Notes: generated from the letters alone by a model not told the origin. A stretch of 64,000 nucleotides of DNA from CAZAQV01 sp964487255 (GCA_964487255.1 CAZAQV010000021.1:51656-115655), one strand, 5' to 3'; counted from the stretch's first letter, positions 43,835 to 53,650 are shown. Numbers and translations: made by a program.

Positions 43835-44266
43835 GTGAAGTGTCCGTTCTGCGCGAAGCCGATTGAAAGCTACTTTGTCGACACTGAGACGGCTCGTGCA
43901 GACGACCCCTATCGGCGATCGTTGAGCGTTGGGGGGGGCCGAGAGCTCGATACCTGCAAGTCGTGTGAGGGGATCTGGTTTGACGCCGGAGAAATGGCAA
44001 CCGGGCTACGCGAAATTGCGGAGGGACAAGTACCAGCTCCGCCAACTCATCCTCTGCACTCAACCTGGCTAACGCGCGAAGCGTCACGGCTTTGCCCAAG
44101 GTGCGAAAGCCGCCACCTGCAGGAAAAACGAAGCGGCGCAGCGCCAAAGGTCGTGTATTGGTGCTGTCGGACTTGCCACGGCGTGTGGCTCAAAGCTTCC
44201 AGCCTTGTGGAGTTCGCATCCCGACAGACGGCACTCAAGGCGCTCGCTCTAAACGAGTTTCCGTAG
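43835..44266 (+). CDS. TFIIB-type zinc-ribbon protein
   Basis: 143 residues with two zinc-ribbon modules: MKCPFCAKPIES...LDTCKSCEGIWFDAGEM (zf-TFIIB) and LCPRCESRHLQEK...YWCCRTCHGVWLKAS. Each has CPxC and CxxCxGxW pairs. Proteins of this family are widespread, cytosolic and functionally undefined. GTG start. Convergent with the large kinase gene, ends 10 bp from its stop. Confidence 0.82.
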   Translation: MKCPFCAKPIESYFVDTETARADDPYRRSLSVGGGRELDTCKSCEGIWFDAGEMATGLREIAEGQVPAPPTHPLHSTWLTREASRLCPRCESRHLQEKRSGAAPKVVYWCCRTCHGVWLKASSLVEFASRQTALKALALNEFP

Positions 44267-44275
44267 CCAGCCCTT

Positions 44276-47200
44276 CTATGCGACGGCTTGGGAGTCGAGT
44301 TGCAGCAGGGGCCACTGTCGTTTCGCAAACGTTTTGAGCACTTGGCTTAGTTCTTTGCGCGCCTGCTCGATCGTGATGCGATCGTCTGGCTTATGGCGCA
44401 GCATCTTGACGAGGACGTCCGCGATCTTGTCGCCATCTTTGATCTTGCGCAGCATCGCGACGCCTTCAGGTTCGCCGTCGTGCGAGATATGCGCTGTGAT
44501 CTGCGCAACTTCATTCGGCGCGCGAAACAGTGTCGAACCGGTAAGCATCTCAAAGGCAACGCACCCAAACGCATAGACATCTGCCTTTGTGGGCGATGAC
44601 ACATGATCGGCGCCAAAGGCGCCCCAAATCTCGGGAGCGCCGTACTCACCAGTCGCACAGCCCGGGCGCACCTTCCGACCTGCAAGTCCGAAGTCCACCA
44701 AAACGGGCTGCAGGGTGTCGTCGTCGCTCTCTCGCAAAATGATATTGCTGGGTTTGATATCGAGGTGGCCAATCCCCGCGAGGTGCATGATCTCAAGACC
44801 TGCAGCAACTCCGTCCAGGATCGTCGCGACTGCCACGCAGCTCATTTCATGCCGAGCGATCATGCGCTCGAGCGTGTGCCCCTGCACAAGCTCCATGACC
44901 AAAATGGGCTTCGGTTTGGCGGTCGCATCAAATGTAGCAAGGCGCGCCAAGTTTGGATGCTGGGGCAGCGAAAGAAGCGCACCTGCCTCTTCACGAAAGA
45001 GCTCATGGAACTCGGCCTCCGACAGTTCACGCGCAGCCGAACCGTCGTACTCAGGAACTTTGAGCGCGAAGAGTGGCGCAAACGCATCGTGTTTGTCTTC
45101 TGTACGACGAGCCACGAAGACCGATCCGACCGCGCCACCACCGAGGGGACGCAGAACGTAAAAGGGCCCCAGGCTCCGGCTGGGCGGAAACCACTGAGGG
45201 AGTCGCGCAAGCTTCTCTGTCACGGGCGGCATGCTGGCCTCCACCGCCTGGGTCTGCTCTTTGGGGAGTCGCGTGAGGCGCAACATGATCTTTGCGACGA
45301 CCTCCGCGATAAGCGGGGGAACTTCTCCACGAAGAGCTGTACGGGCAAGCTCGATCGAGTCGAGCAACTCCGACGGGTCGTCGCCCCGTGCATCATCGAC
45401 CGCGAAATCAACCATGCGAATCGCCGCGCTAGACTCCGACTTGCCATCGTCATCGACCGTGACGCCCAGGCGCAATTTCGAACCGCGAACCAGCCACGCG
45501 AGTTCATCCACGGCAAATTCGAGGCGGCCTAGAATACCATCGCTGTCAGAAACTTCGGCTAGGGAACCCGCTTGCGCCAGTTGCTCAAGTGCGCGTGCGA
45601 TACCGAGCAAGGCTGTGCGCAGAGCATCCACGCGCGGCGTTGCGCCGGTCGGTAGCGATGTCGCCATCGCGCGCAAGCCGTCGATCGAACGCCGGCTCGA
45701 AACGCCGCCGGACACGTCACCTCGCAGATACTCAGCAAGGCCAGCGTAGGCGTAGAGCATGCCGCGGATCGATGGATCGGTCGAAGCCTCAGCAAAGGTT
45801 TGAAGAGCCTTCTTGCGTATGGCGTGTCGCGCCACCAGAAACAGAACGTCACCGATTTCGACCGATTCTTGCCGGCAAAGAGCTTCGCATCCACGCGCAG
45901 CCGCCGCAGCCGTCACACGCATCAGCGGAGTTTCGGCGTCATTGCGCACGCGAGAGAGAAGCACCATCGTCGTTTGCATCACACGCTTGTTCACGCCGCC
46001 CGTTTGCTGAACATACTCTCCTTCCGCGTCCAGCAGATGCAGAACGAAACGCATGCGACGCACGCGATAAAGAAAGTGCTCGACCTCCTCTTCACCGAGC
46101 GGCTGACGTTCGCGCTCGATCAGCCACTGTGTCGCCCGCGCCAAGAGCGCATCCATCTGCTTGAGCGCAGTCTCGGAACGCCCTCCCTGTTCGGAACTGA
46201 GCTGAAGGAGCCACCCGCAGGTCGAGCGTTGCAAGAGCGCCTCATCAAGCCGCGAGAGCGCGTCATGGGCTTGAATGACGCCTTCTTCGGTCGTGTGGTC
46301 GGCGTTCTCAAGCTCTTGAATCGTGGCGCTCATCGCCCGCAGAAGCGGCTCGGTAGAACGCAGGGCAGCGTCGGGCCCCTGATTGAGAAAAGCCAGTAAC
46401 GCTTCGTCGACCCGATGGGTAAACGCCTCTTTTCGGCCTTCCAGCTCATCGGCGAGGTCTCGGCGCAAGCCTTGAATAATCGCTTTCTGTCCCCAATCAG
46501 ACACGTCGGCCGACTTGAGCATGGCATCCAGTCGCTCTAGCGCTGCAGTGCACGCCCGCTGACCGATATTGTCCCCTATTTGCTCGCGACGTAGCTCGAG
46601 TAGGGCCTCCATCACTTCAAAATCACCGATGCGCACCAGCCGCTCAAGAAGTTCGTTAACCACCGGAAGCTCCACTTCGGCGGCGCGTGCGAGTCCTCGC
46701 ACCATTGCGGCGGCAATGCCAGGGTCGGACTTGAGCACGGGGCCCTCGAGGAGCGACGTCGCGGCCTCGAGCGCCTCTTGCGGATCGTGCGCAATGGCGG
46801 CAGCGGTGGACGTTGCACAACGCCGCCATTCCATGGGCGTAAGTTCTGGATCGCGTTCGCTGTAGATTTCAGAGGCAAACTGCGGGATGACATCTGCGAG
46901 CAAACCACGAGCCGACGCGACGTAGCGCCACACGAAGGGTTCTCGATCACGCAGCAACCGACGCCACGCTTCGGACACGCTCGGTGTCTGAAAAATTAGC
47001 ACACCCGAAGGGTCTCCTTCATCGTGCCGACGAACCGCTTCACGGGCAGCGCGTTCGAGAAGACGCGCGGCGAGCCGCCGCGAAGGAAGCGAGCCGATCG
47101 ACGGTTCGACAACCCACTCCCTTGCGCGCTCCGGGCTGGCCAGCAGAGTTAGCGCAAGACTGTCGACCGTCGCACCGACACCGAAAGGAAGGTCGAGACA

Positions 47201-47620
47201 AAGCGCGACCCGAGCACGAATGTCGTCACCCTCGAGGGCACGACTCGAACCGCGAGCAAGTTGCGAGGCCAACACCACGAAGGTTCGCGCGTTACCTTTT
47301 CGCAAGTCGGTAAGGACACGCCGACCCACGGCACGTTTCTCCGGCCCCGACGGAAGCACAGCGCCCAGTTCGTACAAAGCCGCTGCTGCTGCGCTCTCGG
47401 AGAGAAAGTCGAGTTCCTCCAACATACCTTCGGCAAGGGCGAGTCGAACGCTAGCTTGAACTGCATGGGGCGAGAGGCCCTCGAGCGGCGCCGAGCGTTG
47501 ATCGAGAACAGCTGCACCTAACGTTGCCATCGCCTGGCGCCACACGCCGCGCCGCTCGTCCTGACTCTCGAGCGTGTGTAACCGCGCGAGACCGGTCAGA
47601 TAACTGCGTTGTTCAGCCAT
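44276..47620 (-). CDS. Large protein with C-terminal Ser/Thr protein kinase domain
   Basis: 1114 residues. The first ~800 are alpha-helical, Ala/Leu/Glu-rich and repeat-like (HEAT/ARM style), without signal or transmembrane segments. The kinase occupies ~820-1100: glycine loop LGGGAVGSVFVARR, Lys in LFALKVP, HLDIKPSNIIL in the catalytic loop (Arg of HRD replaced by Leu), DFGLA, and APEIWGAF with DVYAFGCVAFEMLTG. Catalytic Asp, Asn and DFG are present, so activity is likely; loss of the HRD Arg suggests no activation-loop phosphorylation control. A C-terminal kinase on a long N-terminal scaffold is the reverse of the usual bacterial layout. Confidence 0.87.
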   Translation of the reverse strand: MAEQRSYLTGLARLHTLESQDERRGVWRQAMATLGAAVLDQRSAPLEGLSPHAVQASVRLALAEGMLEELDFLSESAAAAALYELGAVLPSGPEKRAVGRRVLTDLRKGNARTFVVLASQLARGSSRALEGDDIRARVALCLDLPFGVGATVDSLALTLLASPERAREWVVEPSIGSLPSRRLAARLLERAAREAVRRHDEGDPSGVLIFQTPSVSEAWRRLLRDREPFVWRYVASARGLLADVIPQFASEIYSERDPELTPMEWRRCATSTAAAIAHDPQEALEAATSLLEGPVLKSDPGIAAAMVRGLARAAEVELPVVNELLERLVRIGDFEVMEALLELRREQIGDNIGQRACTAALERLDAMLKSADVSDWGQKAIIQGLRRDLADELEGRKEAFTHRVDEALLAFLNQGPDAALRSTEPLLRAMSATIQELENADHTTEEGVIQAHDALSRLDEALLQRSTCGWLLQLSSEQGGRSETALKQMDALLARATQWLIERERQPLGEEEVEHFLYRVRRMRFVLHLLDAEGEYVQQTGGVNKRVMQTTMVLLSRVRNDAETPLMRVTAAAAARGCEALCRQESVEIGDVLFLVARHAIRKKALQTFAEASTDPSIRGMLYAYAGLAEYLRGDVSGGVSSRRSIDGLRAMATSLPTGATPRVDALRTALLGIARALEQLAQAGSLAEVSDSDGILGRLEFAVDELAWLVRGSKLRLGVTVDDDGKSESSAAIRMVDFAVDDARGDDPSELLDSIELARTALRGEVPPLIAEVVAKIMLRLTRLPKEQTQAVEASMPPVTEKLARLPQWFPPSRSLGPFYVLRPLGGGAVGSVFVARRTEDKHDAFAPLFALKVPEYDGSAARELSEAEFHELFREEAGALLSLPQHPNLARLATFDATAKPKPILVMELVQGHTLERMIARHEMSCVAVATILDGVAAGLEIMHLAGIGHLDIKPSNIILRESDDDTLQPVLVDFGLAGRKVRPGCATGEYGAPEIWGAFGADHVSSPTKADVYAFGCVAFEMLTGSTLFRAPNEVAQITAHISHDGEPEGVAMLRKIKDGDKIADVLVKMLRHKPDDRITIEQARKELSQVLKTFAKRQWPLLQLDSQAVA

Positions 47621-47686
47621 GGGAGGGTACTATTTTCCGATCTCTGGGCTCCCCCTGTCCAGACAATAACGATATCGCAAATTAGC

Positions 47687-49531
47687 CTAGCCCGCCTGGG
47701 CCCGACGAACAGGGATGCCCGCAGCCTCAAGCAGCCGCAGCGCGTTGCTGCCCTGTACCGGACCCGCACGAAGTCGATAATCAAAGACCATTTCGCCATC
47801 GATGATTACGTCGGTGAGGTGCGCGTTGACGAACGTCTGTGGCGCCTCTTGCTCGAGCGCAGCAAGTGCAATGTCGTGTGTTGCTGCAAGCACGTAACCA
47901 CCTTTGTCTACCAGGTGGTCGAGGATCGACCGCGCACCGATATGACGCGCTTCAGCATTCGTTCCGCGCAGAAGTTCATCGAGGAGCACAAGAAGCGGCG
48001 CCCCATCCGTTGCCGGCGCCACAATCGAACGAAGCTTTTGTAGTTCCGCGTGGAAATAGCTCGCTCCCTGCTGGAGCGAGTCTTCGACACGCATGCTCGC
48101 GCGCAGGTGCACGCGGGGACAACGAAAGGCTGTCGCGATCGCCGGACCACCGGCCAGTGCAAGCGATACGTTGAGTCCCAGCGCACGCAAAAGCGTGCTC
48201 TTCCCCGCCATATTCGACCCGGTCAGAATCATGGCAGTGCCCGGGCCAGCAAGCGTCAGATCATTTGGAACGCGCACATTGGCTCCAAGCAGAGGATGCG
48301 CAAGCGCTTCGGCTTGCAGTGGCCCGCCATCCGCGACGGTCGGAACGCAAGCGTGCGGGTCGATGGCCCGCAGGTTTGCCAATGACGCAAGCGCCTCAAG
48401 CATCCCCAACGCCTCGAACTGCTCCTCCATCTTTTCAGAGGCTTCGTCCTTCCAACGCTCAAGGCCGTACAGAACGTGAATATCCCACAGCAAGAAAACG
48501 TTCGCGGCCAGGTGAACCGGAAACTGATGACGGAGTTCCGCCAAGCCTGCCCAACGATCAAGGCGCCGAAGCGAGGCCGTGCCCCCGCGGCCTTCATCGG
48601 TAATTTGAGCTTGAATCTCCTTGAGTAGCGGCGCTTCGAAAGAAGCGCGCTCCGCAATGTCAAACAAGCCCACGAACGCTTCGACGTAGCCGCGTCGCGC
48701 CGCAACGAGTGAAAAAACCTCGGCCGCCTGCCCGGAAAAGGCCATCCCGAACAAGAACTGGGTAATCAGCAAGCCCCCACCGACCCAGCCTGAGATGAGC
48801 CCTTGGGTCGCGAAAACGAGCGCAGTAATCGTGACGAACGGCAAGATGGTCGCCACAACGCGAACCCAGGTCTGGGCAGCTTTGGCGGCCGGACGTTTGA
48901 GGTATTGCAAAAATGGAGCCGGATTAAGCTTGCCTGGCTGCCTTCGTTTTTGACCTTGGACACCCGTACCGTGCCGCCCCGCAGACGCCTCCAACTCACG
49001 CCGCACATTTTCGTTGGACGACAGCTCCTCGACTGCGCGTTGACGACGTTCGATCACGTCGAGCGTGGTCGCCTCCGATAACCAGCTGCCAAGCACCCCC
49101 GCGCCGACCACGGTGTGGGTCGTGTCGATGTATTGCAGGAGCGACCCTGACCCTGCGAGGTCGATATCGACCGAAAAGGGGTGCCCCGGGCGGACAAACA
49201 GCTCGGGCTGGTGAACAAACGAGGTCCAAGTCCCGGAGAGCCGCGCTAGTTGGCGCTCGTGCACCAAGCGCCGAAGCGTCGCTTGCTCCTCCGCTCGCTC
49301 GGTGCGAATGCGCATCGCAATCGCACCGGCAAAGACAAGCAACGCTAGGCCACCCAGCGCCATCGGGAGGAGCTGCTGAGGATAACCAATCCAGAACAGC
49401 ACAACGCCAGCAACGAACGTGATCAGTTGAACGAGCGAAAGAAACTGAGCGCGCTTTCGGAAACCCTCTTCTTCACGCGAAAACCTTCCGCACTCAGTCC
49501 TGTGGTGCTCGATGAGCTCATCTGTCGTCAT
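47687..49531 (-). CDS. Membrane-associated MutS-like ATPase
   Basis: 614 residues. Two N-terminal transmembrane helices (~28-75: FLSLVQLITFVAGVVLFWIG and ALGGLALLVFAGAIAM), a MutS core/lever segment, two more hydrophobic segments (~225-275: VVATILPFVTITALVFATQG, GGGLLITQFLFGMAF), and a MutS domain V ATPase (~430-600): Walker A TGSNMAGKSTLLR, ASYFHAELQKL, Walker B LLVLLDELLRGTNAEAR, ATHDIALA. No mismatch-recognition domain or Smr domain, so it is not canonical MutS or MutS2. Membrane MutS-V proteins exist in several phyla with no defined role. Start overlaps the def stop by 4 bp. Confidence 0.88.
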   Translation of the reverse strand: MTTDELIEHHRTECGRFSREEEGFRKRAQFLSLVQLITFVAGVVLFWIGYPQQLLPMALGGLALLVFAGAIAMRIRTERAEEQATLRRLVHERQLARLSGTWTSFVHQPELFVRPGHPFSVDIDLAGSGSLLQYIDTTHTVVGAGVLGSWLSEATTLDVIERRQRAVEELSSNENVRRELEASAGRHGTGVQGQKRRQPGKLNPAPFLQYLKRPAAKAAQTWVRVVATILPFVTITALVFATQGLISGWVGGGLLITQFLFGMAFSGQAAEVFSLVAARRGYVEAFVGLFDIAERASFEAPLLKEIQAQITDEGRGGTASLRRLDRWAGLAELRHQFPVHLAANVFLLWDIHVLYGLERWKDEASEKMEEQFEALGMLEALASLANLRAIDPHACVPTVADGGPLQAEALAHPLLGANVRVPNDLTLAGPGTAMILTGSNMAGKSTLLRALGLNVSLALAGGPAIATAFRCPRVHLRASMRVEDSLQQGASYFHAELQKLRSIVAPATDGAPLLVLLDELLRGTNAEARHIGARSILDHLVDKGGYVLAATHDIALAALEQEAPQTFVNAHLTDVIIDGEMVFDYRLRAGPVQGSNALRLLEAAGIPVRRAQAG

Positions 49532-50103
49532 GAACCAAACCTCGCAACCAGAGCCTCTACGCGTTCGACGAACGCGTCGCGGTAGTGCGCTTCAAACATA
49601 TCCCAAGTGCAGAGCGTGGACCGATCCTCGACACGATCGACGAACAACGTGCCATGCAAATGATCGCACTCGTGGGCAAAGGTTCCGGCCGACAAGCCGC
49701 GGACGACTTGGTCGACGAGCTCACCTCTTTCGTTCAGCGCACACAAACGGATCTCGACCGCTCGTGAAACGATGCCGCGCAAATTGGGTACCGACAGACA
49801 GCCTTCGTAGTTATCGAAACGCTCCTCGCCAAGCGCTTCGATGGTTGGGTTGACGAGCACCGTAAGTGGGATACGAGGTTTGTACGGGTAGCGTGGGTTG
49901 TCCTTGACCTCGATGACGCACACCTGCAGAGGTACGCCGATCTGTGGCGCAGCGAGGCCGGCGCCATTGGCGTGCCGCATGGTATCGATGAGGTCTTTGA
50001 CAAGCGATTGAATCTTGGGCGAAGCGATCTCTTCGGGCGCAACGACACTGGCACGCTGCCTCAACACTGGATCGCCAATTTGAACGATAGGGCGTACGCT
50101 CAC
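49528..50103 (-). CDS. def: Peptide deformylase
   Basis: Removes the N-formyl group from nascent proteins. 191 residues with all three motifs: GAGLAAPQIG, EGCLSVP (metal Cys) and HECDHLHGTLF (HExxH-type, metal His and catalytic Glu). GTG start at 50103 overlapping the pepP stop by 4 bp; its stop overlaps the MutS-like gene. Confidence 0.96.
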   Translation of the reverse strand: MSVRPIVQIGDPVLRQRASVVAPEEIASPKIQSLVKDLIDTMRHANGAGLAAPQIGVPLQVCVIEVKDNPRYPYKPRIPLTVLVNPTIEALGEERFDNYEGCLSVPNLRGIVSRAVEIRLCALNERGELVDQVVRGLSAGTFAHECDHLHGTLFVDRVEDRSTLCTWDMFEAHYRDAFVERVEALVARFGS

Positions 50104-51458
50104 GATTTCTGCTCCCGGCTGAGCCGCTCGACCTCGATGGCCTGTTTCGGAATGCCTTCCGTGATGACGCGATTTGCTTCGTCCTCAACAACAACGATGT
50201 CTTCGATGCGAATACCGCGGACTTCTCTACGAATGGCCTCAAGCTTTGACCGGTCGACAAAACGATCGAGGAGCGAGGCGCGTTCTGGATCGTCCAGGAT
50301 CGCCGGTACGCAGTAGAAGCCAGGTTCGATGGTCACGGCCATTCCGGACTCCAGATCACGATCCAAGCGAAGGGAAGAAAGCCCAAACTGCGTGGAACGT
50401 TGGCGGCTCTCGGGATACCCAGCAAGGTCCCCCAAGTCCTCCATATCGTGAACGTCAAGCCCAATTAGATGGCCGACACCATGCGGAAAGAAAAGCGCAT
50501 ACGCTCCTTCGGCAACGAGCGTTTGCGGGTCGCCACGAAACAGCCCCAACGCTGTTAAGCCTTCACACAAAGCGTGCGCGGCGGCCAAGTGGATGTCACG
50601 ATAGCGAACGCCCGCCACGGCTGCGTCGATGGCGCGCTCCTGCGCTTGCAAGACGACCTCATACACCTGCCGTTGAAGTGGGCTGAAGCTACCGCGAACC
50701 GGCCAAGTGCGCGTGACGTCACAAGCGTACCCAGAAGGTCGCTCTGCGCCGAAATCGACAAGCAAGAGGTCACCGGCAGCCATGGTATGCGAACTGTCGT
50801 GTTGATGCAGGACTTGCCCGTGCGTCGTAACAATGGGCTGATAGGCAACGGTACAGTTGCACTCCAAGACGGCACCCTGCATCGCGGCACGGACCAACCA
50901 CTCGGGTGCGCCCGGTGTCGTGGCCTTCAGGCCCCGCAAGTGCGCGTGGCGGGTCACTTCGGCGGCCGCCGAAAGTTCACGAAGGCCATCCTCGTCGTGC
51001 ACCGAACGGTGTTTAACCATGCATTCGCTCAGTAGGCGGTCGCGTGCAAGCGGCTCCGCAAGGCGCCCAACAATCTGCAGCTGCTGCACCTGCGAAGGGC
51101 CGGCTGCGACCGGAAGAGTCAGTGCATCTTGCGCATCAGCTAACCGGCCAAGGGGCAGAACCGTCACGCCCAGTTCTTCGCTGAGTCGCTCGGGCGATGG
51201 GGCATCACCGTGCCACAGCCGATCGCTCGCGCTCACTTCAGGGATGAAGAGCGTACTGCCCGCAGACTTGAGCTCAAGGACCGCACCCTCGAGCGCTCGC
51301 CCGACCAAATATAGAAAATGACTCGACGCGCGAAACGGGTAAACGTTGGCTGGAAAGTTTCTCTCAGCCGGATAACCCGCGAACACCAATGCACGCTGCT
51401 CGCCGAGCGCACCTTCGACGCTCGCTCGACGCGCCCTCAACGTCGAAGCGGGGACCAC
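50100..51458 (-). CDS. pepP: Xaa-Pro aminopeptidase (M24B)
   Basis: Releases N-terminal residues preceding proline. 452 residues: N-terminal AMP_N domain (~5-140, PFRASSHFLYLVG) and the pita-bread M24 catalytic domain with metal ligands Asp in LLVDFGAE, Asp in YACDVTRTW, His in FFPHGVGHLIGLDVHD, Glu in TIEPGFYC and Glu in GIRIEDIVVV. GTG start 2 bp after the small upstream gene. With def it forms an N-terminal protein-processing pair in one operon. Confidence 0.95.
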   Translation of the reverse strand: MVPASTLRARRASVEGALGEQRALVFAGYPAERNFPANVYPFRASSHFLYLVGRALEGAVLELKSAGSTLFIPEVSASDRLWHGDAPSPERLSEELGVTVLPLGRLADAQDALTLPVAAGPSQVQQLQIVGRLAEPLARDRLLSECMVKHRSVHDEDGLRELSAAAEVTRHAHLRGLKATTPGAPEWLVRAAMQGAVLECNCTVAYQPIVTTHGQVLHQHDSSHTMAAGDLLLVDFGAERPSGYACDVTRTWPVRGSFSPLQRQVYEVVLQAQERAIDAAVAGVRYRDIHLAAAHALCEGLTALGLFRGDPQTLVAEGAYALFFPHGVGHLIGLDVHDMEDLGDLAGYPESRQRSTQFGLSSLRLDRDLESGMAVTIEPGFYCVPAILDDPERASLLDRFVDRSKLEAIRREVRGIRIEDIVVVEDEANRVITEGIPKQAIEVERLSREQKS

Positions 51459-51460
51459 AC

Positions 51461-51772
51461 CTAACCTTGGCGACCGCCTGGCCTGTCAGCTCGATAGACC
51501 TTCTTTTCCTGCGTCTCGAAAGCTTCCGCACGCGCAGCCACGGCCTGGTTCCAGCGGTCACGGGCCTGCTCGAAGCGAGTGAGTTGCTTTTCGAAGAACA
51601 CTTTCTCACGCTGCAGGACGTCGTCTTCGGGACGCTGCTCAAGCAACGCATCGAGTTCGCTCACGATCAAGCGGACACGCGCAACGGCATCGATATGATT
51701 GTCGGTCTCTGCAAAGCGCTCCGCCTGAGCGAGCCAGACGCGAAAGCGGCTACGTTCTTCGTCAAAAGCCAT
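51461..51772 (-). CDS. Small coiled-coil protein, unknown function
   Basis: 103 residues, strongly charged and predicted almost entirely helical (VRLIVSELDALLEQRPEDDVLQ, FFEKQLTRFEQARDRWNQAVAARAEAFETQEKK), so a coiled coil is likely. No Cys, signal or motif. First gene of the pepP-def-mutS-like operon, ending 2 bp before pepP. Confidence 0.7.
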   Translation of the reverse strand: MAFDEERSRFRVWLAQAERFAETDNHIDAVARVRLIVSELDALLEQRPEDDVLQREKVFFEKQLTRFEQARDRWNQAVAARAEAFETQEKKVYRADRPGGRQG

Positions 51773-51893
51773 CGCCGGACCTTAGCTTGGAACGCCGCGA
51801 GCGGCCAGTGCTGTTCGCCGAGCAGCCACGGCCTCCATCCAGCCCGTTCGACGACTCAGCCATCGGGCTAGCGACCTGTCCCGCACCCCACTA

Positions 51894-52394
51894 TCAACCT
51901 CGGTTTTTACCGTATGTACCCGAGAGTCGAGCATGCGAAATCGCGTGGCCTTCGATTGCGTTGAGCACCCTCGCGCGAGTGGGATTCTCAAGTTCCCCGA
52001 GTTTGCAATCTAGGGCGTGGAGGTCGAAGAAGTAGCGGTGGGTACCGATCGGGGGACACGGTCCCCGATAGCCCACCTGTCCCCAGTCGTTGAGACCAGC
52101 TCGTGCATCCCCGGGAAGCCGGAATAGACCTGCGGTCAAGGTCATATCGATCGGAGGTAGATCGTACAGAATCCAGTGTGTCCAAGTATGCACGGGATGC
52201 GCAGGGTCCGGCGCATCCGGGTCGGATACAATCAAGACGAGAGAACCCGCATTGTCCGGGACGCCCATCCATGCCAGGGGTGGCGAAATATCTTCGCCTT
52301 CGCAGGTGTAACGAACGGGGATCGCACCTTCGTGAGCGAACGCTGGACTTGTGAGCGTCAATGGCGCTCTATGGTTCAACGACAAGAACCACAT
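51894..52394 (-). CDS. YbhB/YbcL-family (PEBP-like) protein
   Basis: 166 residues of the bacterial phosphatidylethanolamine-binding/Raf-kinase-inhibitor-like family: LTLTSPAFAHEGAIPVRYTCEGEDISPPLAW, LVLIVSDPDAP, VHTWTHWILYDLPP, YRGPCPPIGTHRYFFDLHALD. The conserved DPDAP, His and GPCPP loops line a ligand pocket; the biological ligand is unknown. Start placed at ATG 52394 because the frame upstream lacks family similarity. Confidence 0.9.
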   Translation of the reverse strand: MWFLSLNHRAPLTLTSPAFAHEGAIPVRYTCEGEDISPPLAWMGVPDNAGSLVLIVSDPDAPDPAHPVHTWTHWILYDLPPIDMTLTAGLFRLPGDARAGLNDWGQVGYRGPCPPIGTHRYFFDLHALDCKLGELENPTRARVLNAIEGHAISHARLSGTYGKNRG

Positions 52395-52534
52395 CGCATC
52401 GGTGTCCACCGGATTGGGCCGGATCTCGTCGGCGCTTGGGGCAAGCGACGCACGCCACAGTTGCGCGCCCCGTGCAAGGTTCTCGCGCACCATCCAATGA
52501 TTGTCGAAACAGTTCTGCCCAGTCGCAAGCATGT

Positions 52535-53650
52535 TCATCGTAGAAGCACGTCATGTGCCAACTGATCGGCCGCGGACTGCGCGTGGCGTGTGCCCTCGTG
52601 CCAGCGCTTCATCCCTCCTTCAAGGAACCGAACACCTTTAAAACCTGCTACGGCAAGCACCGCCGCAGCGGTTGCCGAACGACCACCTGAGCGACAGACC
52701 GTGACGATCGCGTCTTCGCGAAAGGACTCAAACTCATCAAAACGTTTGGAGAGCTCTCCGAGGGGAATCACGCGCGAGCCAGGAAGATGACCAAGTTCTC
52801 CGTTGAATTCATCTCGTTGACGCACATCGATGAGCACAGGTTTTCGGCCTTCTTCGATCTCCCGGCGCAGCCTTTCCACCGACACCGCACGGACCATTTC
52901 CGAGTTGACGTTTCCTGCTCTTGCGTTGACTTGGCAGTTTGGCTGGTCCACCGGGACCCAAGCTTCTCGAGGGTTTAGCGCACACGCATAGTTTGCACGC
53001 GTCACGCCTTCCATCCACGCGGCAGGCCCGAGCTTCATCGATTCGAGCCAGTCCATGTAGGCCGCCCGCGTTCTCTTCTTGAGACGGGGGTTTTGTCTTC
53101 GTTCTTGTCGAAGGGAGGACTTCTGGTGACCGTAGTAGTCGTGGGCGGGAAAGATCAGAAGCGCGTCGGGCAAGCCATCCAACTTCTTGAGCGACTCCCA
53201 GTGTTCTCCTGCATCACCACCTGGCAGATCCGTACGACCTGCTCCTCCTTCACCAATAAAGAGAAAATCGCCGGTGAGGAGTCGATCAGGCAACATGAGG
53301 GTAATGCTGTCTTGCGTGTGTCCGGGGGTGTGCAGAAACGCGATAGGGATTTCTCCGAGCATCAACACGTCCCCTTCGTGGACGCGACGATTGGCACAGG
53401 CTGACGCCGTCGTTGCGTACATGATGTAATCGACGCCCGTTCGATCGCGCAAAGCAGCCGCGCCGGAGATGTGGTCAGCGTGGACATGCGTGTCGAGCAC
53501 GTAGCGAAGCTGGTACCCCCTCTCAGCCACCACATTGAGATAATCGTCGATGCCCTCTAACACCGGATCGACAAGCATGGTTTCATGGTTTTGCTCGGAC
53601 GCGATCAAGTACGTCTTGCACGCCGTCTCATTCAATTGCTGAAAATCCAT
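52535..53650 (-). CDS. Persulfide dioxygenase-like metallo-beta-lactamase fused to rhodanese
   Basis: 371 residues. N-terminal MBL fold of the ETHE1/persulfide dioxygenase type (~1-240): MDFQQLNETACKTYL, iron/zinc ligands in THVHADHISG, GHTQDSI, GDFLFIGEGGAGRTDL and FPAHDYYG. C-terminal rhodanese (~265-360) with active-site Cys in VTVCRSGGRSATAA. It probably oxidises glutathione persulfide in sulfide detoxification, with the rhodanese moving the sulfane sulfur. Start set at ATG 53650, matching the family's N-terminus; upstream codons at 53659 and 53680 are less likely. Confidence 0.92.
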   Translation of the reverse strand: MDFQQLNETACKTYLIASEQNHETMLVDPVLEGIDDYLNVVAERGYQLRYVLDTHVHADHISGAAALRDRTGVDYIMYATTASACANRRVHEGDVLMLGEIPIAFLHTPGHTQDSITLMLPDRLLTGDFLFIGEGGAGRTDLPGGDAGEHWESLKKLDGLPDALLIFPAHDYYGHQKSSLRQERRQNPRLKKRTRAAYMDWLESMKLGPAAWMEGVTRANYACALNPREAWVPVDQPNCQVNARAGNVNSEMVRAVSVERLRREIEEGRKPVLIDVRQRDEFNGELGHLPGSRVIPLGELSKRFDEFESFREDAIVTVCRSGGRSATAAAVLAVAGFKGVRFLEGGMKRWHEGTRHAQSAADQLAHDVLLR

